Shown here: positions 15,087 through 21,462 of the stretch, one piece after another
Position numbering within the stretch: position 1 is the stretch's first letter
How the letters are laid out: each line of letters opens with the position of its first letter
Assembly: GCA_036000545.1 (NCBI GenBank)
Contig: DASYVD010000023.1
Location: forward strand, 1 to 21,462
DNA from: DASYVD01 sp036000545
Lineage (GTDB): Bacteria; Actinomycetota; UBA4738; CALAEC01
DNA: 21,462 nucleotides
Direction: 5' to 3'
Notes under the pieces: generated by a model
Seen by the model: the letters and a program-made list of their open reading frames with translations, nothing else
What the model was told of the DNA's origin: nothing
The model's database searches: none
Program-made: the position numbers and the translations under genes

Positions 15087-16265
15087 ATGCGGATCCTGAT
15101 CCTCGGTGGCGACGGCTACCTGGGCTGGGCCACGGCCATGCACTTCTCGAGCCGCGGGCACGAAGTGGCCTGCATCGACAACTACCTCCGGCGACGCGCG
15201 GTGAAAGAAGAAGGAAGCGACTCCCTCACACCGATCCTCGATTCCCTTCCCGCTCGCGCCACGGCATGGAACCAGGTTACCGGGTACCGGATCGCGGTGA
15301 CCGAGGGGGACCTGACCGACTGGGATGCCCTCGAGGGCCTGTTCCAGGACTTCCGGCCCGAGGCGATCGTTCACTACGGGGAGATGCCCTCGGCTCCCTA
15401 TTCCATGAAGAGCCGCGAGCACGCGGTGTTCACCCAGTACAACAACGTCATCAATACGCTGAACGTCCTGTACGCCATGCGGGACCTCGCTCCCGATTCG
15501 CACCTGGTCAAGCTGGGGACCATGGGGGAGTACGGGACCCCCGACATCGACATCGAAGAGGGGTTCATCGAGATCAACCACAAGGGACGGAAGGACGTGC
15601 TCCCCTTCCCCAAGGTGCCCGGGTCGCTGTACCACGCATCGAAGGTGCACGACTCCACCAACATCCACTTCGCGTGCCGCGTGTGGGGTCTCCGGGCCAC
15701 CGACCTCAATCAGGGCGTGGTGTACGGCATCGAGACCGACGAAACGAAGCTGGACGACCGCCTGGCCACCCGGTTCGACTACGACGAAGTGTTCGGCACC
15801 GCCCTCAATCGGTTCTGCCTCCAGGCCGTGATCGGGCACCCCCTCACCGTCTACGGCAAGGGCGGCCAGACCCGCGGATACCTGAACATCGTGGACACTC
15901 TCCAGTGCGTGGAGCTGGCGACCCTGAACCCGCCGGAGGAGGGCGAGTACAGGGTGTTCAACCAGTTCACCGAGCACTTCTCCGTACGCGATCTGGCGGA
16001 GATCGTGCAGCGAGCCGGGAAGGACTACGGGATCGACGTGAGGGTGGATCCTGTAGAGAACCCGAGGGTGGAGAAGGAGGAGCACTACTACAACCCCACC
16101 CACACGAAGCTCCTCGACCTCGGGCTCAAGCCCCACTACCTGTCCGAGACGCTGATCGAGTCCATGTTTAGCGTGATCGAGCGGTACAAAGACAGGGCCA
16201 TCCCCGAGGTGATCATGCCGAAGACCAGGTGGGTCCCGGCGGCCGCGGAGCCCGCGCGCAGCTAG
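15087..16265 (+). CDS. sqdB: UDP-sulfoquinovose synthase
   Basis: Converts UDP-glucose and sulfite to UDP-sulfoquinovose, the head-group donor for the sulfolipid SQDG, or for sulfoquinovose in glycans, in the cytoplasm. 392 aa of the extended SDR type. The N-terminal NAD site MRILILGGDGYLGWATAM starts right at the protein, which is one reason to choose ATG 15087 over ATG 15051 (12 residues longer); the -10 box at 15045 is the other. Family hallmarks: HYGEMPSAPYSM, KLGTMGEYGTPDIDIEEG, YHASKVHD, ATDLNQGVVYG, YGKGGQTRGYLNI, VFNQFTEHFSV, EEHYYNPTHTKL. With this start the catalytic residues fall at T145, E147, Y182, H183 and K186, the numbers I recall for Arabidopsis SQD1. It is followed after 1 nt by a GT2 glycosyltransferase. 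Confidence 0.95.
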   Translation: MRILILGGDGYLGWATAMHFSSRGHEVACIDNYLRRRAVKEEGSDSLTPILDSLPARATAWNQVTGYRIAVTEGDLTDWDALEGLFQDFRPEAIVHYGEMPSAPYSMKSREHAVFTQYNNVINTLNVLYAMRDLAPDSHLVKLGTMGEYGTPDIDIEEGFIEINHKGRKDVLPFPKVPGSLYHASKVHDSTNIHFACRVWGLRATDLNQGVVYGIETDETKLDDRLATRFDYDEVFGTALNRFCLQAVIGHPLTVYGKGGQTRGYLNIVDTLQCVELATLNPPEEGEYRVFNQFTEHFSVRDLAEIVQRAGKDYGIDVRVDPVENPRVEKEEHYYNPTHTKLLDLGLKPHYLSETLIESMFSVIERYKDRAIPEVIMPKTRWVPAAAEPARS

Positions 16266-16266
16266 C

Positions 16267-17313
16267 TTGATCGCCCTCCGGATCCTCGGCGGGCTCCTCG
16301 CGGCGGCGCTGTTCGTCTCAGCCGTCGTCCGGTTCAGGCGTCGAAAGATCACCCGCCTGAACCTGCTCATCACGTCGGCCCTGGCGGTCGGCCTGGCGTT
16401 GCTCGCCACGGTCCCGGGGGTCTTCGACCCTATCTTCGATCTGTTCAACTTCCAGCGTGGCGGCGGACAGCGGCTCCTCGCCGTGCTGCTCTTCGCCACG
16501 GTGGTCCTGCTCGTCCTGATCCTTCGGGAGATGAGCAACACGGATCTGGTCATGCGGGACCTCCGCACCCTCGTCGAGGCGTTGTCCGTGCAGGCATTCG
16601 ACTGGGCCCAAGCCGGAAGGCTTCCGGAGGCCGACCGGCTGGTCGTGGTGATGCCGGCGTACAACGAGGGCCAGAACGTCGCGGAGGTGATTCGGGACAT
16701 GCCCGAGGAGGTGCACGGCCTCTCGGTCGTCCCCCTGGTGATCGACGACGCCTCGGAGGACCGGACGGCCGCGGTGGCGGAGGAAGCCGGAGCTCTCGTG
16801 GGCAGGCTCCCCATCCGCCGGGGCGGAGGACTGGCTCTGCGGGTTGGGTACGAGATCGCCCTCAAGCTCGGCGCCCGGATCGTGGCGAGCATGGACGCGG
16901 ACGGGCAGCACGTCCCCGGCGAGCTGGTCGACGTGGTCGCCCCCATCGTGAAGGGCGAGGCCGACATGGTCCAGGGGTCCCGGGTGCTCGGGGAGTTCGA
17001 GAAGGACAGCCGGATCCGGCACTTCGGGATCCTGTTCTTCTCTCGTCTGGTGTCGCTCATGACAGGGCTGCGGGTCACGGATGTCTCGAACGGCTACCGG
17101 GCCACCCGAGTGGAGACGCTGCAGAAGCTGGTCCTCGAGCAGGATCAGTTCTGGACCTCCGAGATCCTGATCGAAGGGCTCCGCCAGCGAGCCCGGATCG
17201 TGGAGGTACCGGTGACCGTTCGGGCCCGTGCTGGGGGAGAGTCGAAGAAACCGAAGTCGCTCCGCTACGGCTGGAAGTTTACCAAGGCGATCATTCAGAC
17301 CTGGTTGCGCTGA
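16267..17313 (+). CDS. DUF2304-GT2 fusion, DPM1-like glycosyltransferase
   Basis: 348 aa, TTG start at 16267, one nt after the sqdB stop; the start is fixed by the first membrane helix (IALRILGGLLAAALFVSAVV), which begins at once. Residues 1-110 hold three hydrophobic segments in the pattern of DUF2304. Residues 123-348 are a GT-A family 2 domain: VVVMPAYNEGQN, VIDDASEDRT, MDADGQH (D210-x-D212 for metal and nucleotide), then VQGSRV, SNGYRA and TSEILIE. It resembles polyprenyl-phosphate sugar transferases (DPM1 type). Tight coupling to sqdB suggests, but does not prove, that it handles sulfoquinovose or its lipid carrier. Known SQDG synthases (SqdX, SQD2) are of another fold class (GT4). Its 3' end overlaps the convergent YfhO gene by 23 nt. 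Confidence 0.88.
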   Translation: MIALRILGGLLAAALFVSAVVRFRRRKITRLNLLITSALAVGLALLATVPGVFDPIFDLFNFQRGGGQRLLAVLLFATVVLLVLILREMSNTDLVMRDLRTLVEALSVQAFDWAQAGRLPEADRLVVVMPAYNEGQNVAEVIRDMPEEVHGLSVVPLVIDDASEDRTAAVAEEAGALVGRLPIRRGGGLALRVGYEIALKLGARIVASMDADGQHVPGELVDVVAPIVKGEADMVQGSRVLGEFEKDSRIRHFGILFFSRLVSLMTGLRVTDVSNGYRATRVETLQKLVLEQDQFWTSEILIEGLRQRARIVEVPVTVRARAGGESKKPKSLRYGWKFTKAIIQTWLR

Positions 17314-19750
17314 CGGGCTCGGGTGTCGTCCCCGCTTCCCCGGAGCGCCGGCGAGACCTCCGCCGCACGCGGGAAAGGATCAACGCGGCCACCACGACGG
17401 AGGCCACGGCCGCGGCGGAGCCCGCCAGGCCGTAGCCGATCCACGGGTCGTCGTACCAGAGCTCGATGACATGCGATCCTTCCGTGACCGGCACCGCCAG
17501 GAAGAGGTAGTCCGCACGGAGGATCGCCACCGGGCGCCCGTCCACGGTGGCGTGCCAGTGGGGATCGTGGACGGTCCGGACCAGGACGAGGGCGTTTCCC
17601 GAAGAGTTCACGACGATGCGCACGGCCTGGGGCCCCACGGACCGGAACGCGACGGTTCCCTCCTTGGAATGAGCGGGCGGGGCGGTCAGGCCGGGAGCCT
17701 CCTCCAGGACGACGAGCTCGGACGGATCGAATCCGTCCGACACAACCCGCCGCAACGCCTCATCCTCCGACGCCGCGACGCTCCAGGCTCGCATCAGCGA
17801 GACCCGGCCGGGCGCCGCCGGACGTCGGTACAGTGTCCACCCGTCCTCGCTCGTCTCGGGGCGCAGCCCCTTCCACGGGGGAGCCTGGGAGGGTCCCACG
17901 ACCCACGCGACGTCGAGAAGGTCGAGCACCGCGGCGCCGGGATTCCCCAGCGCGGCGACGTTGTACTTGATCCTCGTGGGCTCGACGGCCCGGATGAACA
18001 GCCAGAACCGCAGGACCTGGACGGGGTTGTACCCGTGCGCGCTCTCAAGCTCGAAGAGGAGCGAGCGGTTGTTCTCTAGGAGCGGCCAGTATTCCGGTTG
18101 GTAGAGAGGGAGGAAGGCCTGTCTCCTCGGAGGGTTCCCCGTGGAGCTCACGTAGCGAGATCCCTCCCCGGCCAGGGCCCGTGCGATACGCGCGGGCTCG
18201 AGGTACCCCGCCAGCTTCAGTGAGGGCTCCCCGAAGTTGGTGAGGGGCCGCTGGAGCCTGGGCTCGATCCAGCTCACCTGGAGCCTCTCCCCCGCGCCCT
18301 GGCCCCACAGACCGCTGGCGACCAGCTCAACCGCCATCGCCACCGGGAGGAGCGCCAGCATAGGGGCATGGCGGATGGAGAGGACCAGGATGCAACCCGC
18401 CACGAGCAGGGCCGCCCAGAACAGCGCCGCTCGTTCGGGATCCCCGAGCACGAGTGGGAGCACGCCCCAGAGGGCGACGCCCGGAGCCACCATCCCGACA
18501 CGCCGGAGGGCACCCCCGGGCCGGGTCCAAGTGTCCACCCCTACCGCGCACAGGACGGGAATGGCCACCAGCACCGCGAACGACATGCGCAGTGGGACGT
18601 GGAACAGGAGGTCCGAGAAGGGAACCCAAGACCCGAGGCCTCCGACCGCATCCGCGACGGCCTGCTGGGAGACGACGTAGAAGACAAGACCGTACGCGGC
18701 GAACCCTAGCACCAGGTGGATGTGCCGCCTGGACCACGCCCCAGCGAATGAGAGAGCCAGGGCCCCCGCTCCCAGGTAGGCGCCGGGCGCTGACGACAGC
18801 TTGAGCATCCACTGCGGTGGCGACGCGCGCTGAGCCACCGGCGGACCGAGCGATCCGGGGACAACCTCCTTGGCCAGCGCCCGGAGGTGCTCGTACCCTC
18901 CACCGAGGGTCGTCCGGGGAAGGTACGCGAGACGCGGGAGGAGGAACGCCAGGTTCACCAGCGGGAACGCCACGAGCGGGAGCGCGAGGATCAGGAGGGC
19001 CTGGAGGCCGCGTAGTTCCCGTCGCCTCCTGTCCGCGACGACGCGCGCCGCGAGGTACGCCACGACGGCAGCCGATCCGATGATGAACCCATGGCTGGCG
19101 TGGCTCGCCAGAATCTGCCCCCACGCCGCGGATAGGGCGATGAGCCACAGCAACCGTCTCGGCCAATCCCGGGCGCGGGCGTACCGAGCCGCCGTGGCCA
19201 GCCCTACCGCCGTCCACGCGAAGCTGGCCGAGAACGGGAGGGACAGCACCATCATCGATCCGCTGATGCCAACACCGAGGGACAATCCTCCGACCGACGC
19301 TGCCTCCCAGGACAGCCCCTCCTCGCGGAGGAACCAGTACAGCCCCAGTCCACAGACGATCGGCTGGAGGACAAGATAGGCTCGCATCGCGGCGTCGCAC
19401 GGCAGCGTGCTGTAGAGGAGCATCGCCTCGAGGTTCATCCAGCCGGATTGCGGATCGGCGGCGAACGGCATGCCACCCATGGCGAAGGGGTTCCATGCCG
19501 GGACGTGCCCCCCCGCAAGGCTGGTCCCGAGCAGGCAGTGCGTGGGAAGCCAGAACCCCAGGAGATCCAGCTGCTCGGTGGGGAGCAATCCTCGGAAAGC
19601 GATGTCGTGAAGGACCACGAGCACGCTGCCGACGATGAGGACAGGTCCCGCGACTTGCCGAATGACCTCCGGCAAGAAGGCCGGACCAGAATGGCTGCGG
19701 GAGTCGCCGACCCGAGTGTCTCCTTCCTCGACCGGCCCAGCAGGCGTCAA
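17291..19750 (-). CDS. YfhO-family polytopic membrane protein
   Basis: About 819 aa from a TTG at 19750, 14 nt after the upstream stop, with a G-rich stretch before it. The start is uncertain; later TTG or GTG codons before the first helix are possible. The same frame stays open to 21109, but that part is shadow of the two neighbouring genes. After the first helix comes the signature WNPFAMGGMPFAADPQSG (86-103), typical of YfhO (PF09586). Many helices follow to about residue 560, then a soluble region of about 200 residues (NPVQVLRFWLF, PHWHATVDGRPVAIL, HVIELWYDD), then a last helix and an Arg-rich tail. YfhO proteins are GT-C-like and linked to lipid-linked sugar transfer and lipoteichoic acid glycosylation. 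Its place next to sqdB-GT2 fits envelope glycan work. Confidence 0.82.
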   Translation of the reverse strand: MTPAGPVEEGDTRVGDSRSHSGPAFLPEVIRQVAGPVLIVGSVLVVLHDIAFRGLLPTEQLDLLGFWLPTHCLLGTSLAGGHVPAWNPFAMGGMPFAADPQSGWMNLEAMLLYSTLPCDAAMRAYLVLQPIVCGLGLYWFLREEGLSWEAASVGGLSLGVGISGSMMVLSLPFSASFAWTAVGLATAARYARARDWPRRLLWLIALSAAWGQILASHASHGFIIGSAAVVAYLAARVVADRRRRELRGLQALLILALPLVAFPLVNLAFLLPRLAYLPRTTLGGGYEHLRALAKEVVPGSLGPPVAQRASPPQWMLKLSSAPGAYLGAGALALSFAGAWSRRHIHLVLGFAAYGLVFYVVSQQAVADAVGGLGSWVPFSDLLFHVPLRMSFAVLVAIPVLCAVGVDTWTRPGGALRRVGMVAPGVALWGVLPLVLGDPERAALFWAALLVAGCILVLSIRHAPMLALLPVAMAVELVASGLWGQGAGERLQVSWIEPRLQRPLTNFGEPSLKLAGYLEPARIARALAGEGSRYVSSTGNPPRRQAFLPLYQPEYWPLLENNRSLLFELESAHGYNPVQVLRFWLFIRAVEPTRIKYNVAALGNPGAAVLDLLDVAWVVGPSQAPPWKGLRPETSEDGWTLYRRPAAPGRVSLMRAWSVAASEDEALRRVVSDGFDPSELVVLEEAPGLTAPPAHSKEGTVAFRSVGPQAVRIVVNSSGNALVLVRTVHDPHWHATVDGRPVAILRADYLFLAVPVTEGSHVIELWYDDPWIGYGLAGSAAAVASVVVAALILSRVRRRSRRRSGEAGTTPEPVSATRSE

Positions 19751-19764
19751 CCCCGCCCCCAAAG

Positions 19765-20517
19765 CTAGATCCGGGCGTTGCGCTGGGCTCGGGCCACGCG
19801 GAGCTCCCGGCCGACCTTCTTCCAGTCGGAGAACTTCCTGGACCACACGATGTCGGTCACGATCTCGAGGACGCCGAATCCCAGCAGCGCCCAGAGGGAC
19901 CAGGCGGGAAGGAGGTCGTAGCCCGCCGCGGCGTGGGAGACGTACGCCCCCGCGAACACCGCGAACGGGGCCGCCTTCGAGGCGAGCGCGCCGGCCGCGT
20001 GCATCGTGGCCCGGTTGCTCGGGTCGGCCTTGAGGTAGCTCTCGTAGTCGGTCTTGATCCCCGGCTGGATCCGAAAGGGCCCATCCAGGTAATACCAGAG
20101 GAAGCGGATCCCGACCATCCGGCCCACGGCCCAGTGAGCCAGGTCGTGGACGGCGACGGCCAGCCCGCCAGCCGCGCCGACCACCAGGAGACCGGAGAGG
20201 AACGGCTCCGGGGCCGCCGACCGCCGAGCGATGGCCAGGGCGGCGGGCACGAGGCTGGCGGAGACAACCGCGCCGACCAAGAGCAGTAGGTTCCCGAACC
20301 ACACGGGGAAGCGAAGCCCGGTTCGCTCCTCGAAGGCCTTCCGGTCGATGCGTCCCACCGCCTCGGACCAGTGCTGGGACAGGGCGGGCTCCACCTTGAT
20401 CCGGTCGACCAGGCGCCAGAACCCCAGGCGCTCCAGCCCGGTCTCGCCCTCGTCGACGGCGCGCTCGATGCGGGCGAGCGCGTCCTGATAGTTCTCGACC
20501 GGGGATGTATCGTCCAT
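19765..20517 (-). CDS. Membrane protein with an M50-like HDxxH motif
   Basis: 250 aa, ATG 20517, preceded by CGGAAGAAG. The first 70 residues are soluble and acidic, then hydrophobic segments at about 73-95 and 108-125 lead into AVHDLAHWAVGRMVG (H124, D125, H128). Further segments lie at about 170-198 and 203-222, the latter with a possible third ligand (E218 or D222). The helix-embedded H-D-x-x-H and the later HAAGALASKAAPF resemble the layout of site-2 (M50) proteases, where the first motif is HExxH and a Gly/Ala/Pro-rich helix follows. Asp in place of Glu makes activity doubtful; it may be a degenerate M50 protein or an unrelated one. It is probably co-transcribed with the YfhO gene. Confidence 0.75.
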   Translation of the reverse strand: MDDTSPVENYQDALARIERAVDEGETGLERLGFWRLVDRIKVEPALSQHWSEAVGRIDRKAFEERTGLRFPVWFGNLLLLVGAVVSASLVPAALAIARRSAAPEPFLSGLLVVGAAGGLAVAVHDLAHWAVGRMVGIRFLWYYLDGPFRIQPGIKTDYESYLKADPSNRATMHAAGALASKAAPFAVFAGAYVSHAAAGYDLLPAWSLWALLGFGVLEIVTDIVWSRKFSDWKKVGRELRVARAQRNARI

Positions 20518-20584
20518 CTTCTTCCGTGTATACCTTGGGGGCGCCCCCTACAATGGCCCCGGGCCCCCCTCTGGAGGCCTTCTC
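20518..20584. promoter_or_regulatory. Divergent overlapping promoters with two palindromes
   Basis: Between the HDxxH membrane gene and the kinase gene. Plus strand: TACAAT (20549-20554) as -10 box and GGAGG (20573-20577), 7 nt before ATG 20585, as ribosome site. Minus strand: TATACA (20532-20527), 9 nt before ATG 20517, with ATTGTA (20554-20549) 16 nt upstream as a possible -35, so the same six bases could serve both directions. GTATAC (20528-20533) and GGGGGCGCCCCC (20537-20548) are perfect palindromes between the boxes and could be an operator. Confidence 0.45.
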
Positions 20585-21462
20585 ATGATCGAGACGACCG
20601 TTGACGGCCGATACCAGATCGTAGCCCGCATCGCCTCCGGCGGGATGGGCGAGGTCTTCCGGGCCCACGACCCCGTGCTCGACCGGGACGTGGCCTTGAA
20701 GGTCTTGCACAACGCCCTGGCTCAGGACGCAGGATTCATCGAGCGGTTCCGTCGGGAGGCCCGCTCCGCGGGGATGCTCTCCCATCCCAACATCGTCGCG
20801 GTGCACGACTGGGGCGAGACGAGCGACACCTACTTCATGGTGATGGAATTCATCCGGGGGCCAAACCTCCGGACCGTGCTCATGAAGAACGGGCCCATGG
20901 CACCGGCCCAGGCCGTGGAAGTCGCCTCCCAGGTTCTGGCCGCCCTGGAACACGCCCACGAGCAAGGGATCGTGCACCGCGACGTGAAGCCGGAGAACAT
21001 CCTCATCACCCGGAACGGCGTGGTGAAGGTGGCCGACTTCGGGCTGGCCCGGGCCCTCGCCGCGGCGCGGGTGAGCCACGCGCCGGGAACCGTCACCGGG
21101 ACGGTCCAATACCTCTCACCCGAACAGATCGAGGGCCAGGCGGCCGACGCCCGAACGGACCTGTACTCCGCGGGCATCGTCCTCTACGAGCTCCTCGTGG
21201 GGAAGGTGCCCTTCAGCGGGGAGACCTCCCTGGCCATCGCGTACAAGCATCTCCGGGAGCGGGTGCCTCCGCCCTCGGCATCGAACCCGATGGTGCCGCC
21301 CTCGCTCGACCGGGTGGTCCTCTCGGCGACCGAGCGGGATCGCGACCGTCGGACCTCCGACGCCCGCTCGATGCGGGCCGAGCTAAGCAGGGCTGCCGCC
21401 GAGCTGCCGCCCGCAGCGGCGCTCTCAGAGCTCGTGGCCCAGGTGCCGCCGGCCGAGGAGGT
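20585..21462 (+). CDS. PknB-type Ser/Thr protein kinase, C-terminus outside the window
   Basis: Open frame from ATG 20585 (GGAGG 7 nt upstream) to the window edge, 292 residues seen; no stop is reached. Complete Hanks-type kinase domain: Gly-rich loop IASGGMGEVF (16-25), VALKVL with K39, alpha-C Glu58, HRDVKPEN (H131, D133, K135, N138), DFG (151-153), activation segment with Thr169, Thr171 and Thr173, and SPEQ (178-181), then DLYSAGIVLYELL. All catalytic residues are present. It closely follows actinobacterial PknB-like kinases, which usually continue into a membrane helix and an extracellular sensor such as PASTA repeats; that part is not visible. It may regulate envelope growth or the adjacent genes, which is inference. 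Confidence 0.93.
   Translation, partial: MIETTVDGRYQIVARIASGGMGEVFRAHDPVLDRDVALKVLHNALAQDAGFIERFRREARSAGMLSHPNIVAVHDWGETSDTYFMVMEFIRGPNLRTVLMKNGPMAPAQAVEVASQVLAALEHAHEQGIVHRDVKPENILITRNGVVKVADFGLARALAAARVSHAPGTVTGTVQYLSPEQIEGQAADARTDLYSAGIVLYELLVGKVPFSGETSLAIAYKHLRERVPPPSASNPMVPPSLDRVVLSATERDRDRRTSDARSMRAELSRAAAELPPAAALSELVAQVPPAEE

Noticed and set aside
14997..17078. Long minus-strand frame opposite sqdB and the GT2 gene
   Set aside because: It is antisense to two clearly assigned genes, and the translation is low-complexity Arg/Ser/Val-rich with no recognisable domain.
17291..21109. A single 1272-residue minus-strand protein
   Set aside because: Only the part from about 19750 leftwards looks like a YfhO protein. 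The rest runs in a shadow frame across the 250-aa membrane gene and antisense to the kinase, and is Arg/Gly/Pro-rich.
1..21462. CRISPR arrays, tRNAs, rRNAs, insertion sequences or phage genes
   Set aside because: No regularly spaced direct repeats, tRNA-like cloverleaf with TTCGA-type loops, rRNA segments, transposase or integrase motifs were noticed on reading either strand.

Overview
The window is GC-rich throughout. A PknB-type kinase and lipoproteins with short, apparently leaderless promoters point to an uncultivated Actinomycetota-like bacterium; this is an inference from style, and no rRNA or marker gene is present. Coding density is very high: several gene pairs overlap at start/stop codons or at converging 3' ends. 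I saw no tRNA, rRNA, CRISPR array, insertion sequence or phage gene.

Left part (1-13280): six members of the alkaline phosphatase superfamily lie within about 13 kb. On the minus strand are a formylglycine sulfatase (3422-4846) and two tandem phosphodiesterase-like lipoproteins (1721-3373, 114-1745), followed by the start of another gene that runs off the left edge. A third (6236-7882) and a fourth (10058-11812) lie further right. A fifth, catalytically dead copy (11949-13280, plus strand) heads an operon with an ArsP/YraQ-type permease (13280-14305) and its TIGR03943-type partner (14302-15006). Divergent or convergent to these genes are an MFS transporter (4906-6198) and a large unrecognised polytopic membrane protein (7984-10068).

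The main observation is that the five phosphodiesterase-like proteins appear circularly permuted. The segment carrying the last zinc-ligand His, which is C-terminal in PafA and NPP enzymes, sits at the N-terminus here, ahead of the metal Asp, the nucleophile Thr, the D-x-x-x-H motif and the TADHG motif. A pair of cysteines, one near each end of the protein, is present in four paralogues and jointly absent from the fifth. This suggests a disulfide that closes the permutation point. The fifth-copy protein at 11949 has lost every metal ligand but kept the fold signatures and the Cys pair, as expected of a pseudoenzyme.

Right part (15045-21462): sqdB (UDP-sulfoquinovose synthase) is followed after 1 nt by a DUF2304-GT2 fusion glycosyltransferase, which suggests a sulfoquinovose-containing envelope glycan or lipid. 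On the minus strand are a YfhO-family membrane protein and a membrane protein with an HDxxH motif. A divergent Ser/Thr kinase runs off the right edge. Taken together the window looks like an envelope or exported-glycan locus (sulfatase, phosphodiesterases, sulfosugar synthesis, glycosyltransferase, YfhO protein, transporters). The substrates cannot be read from sequence.
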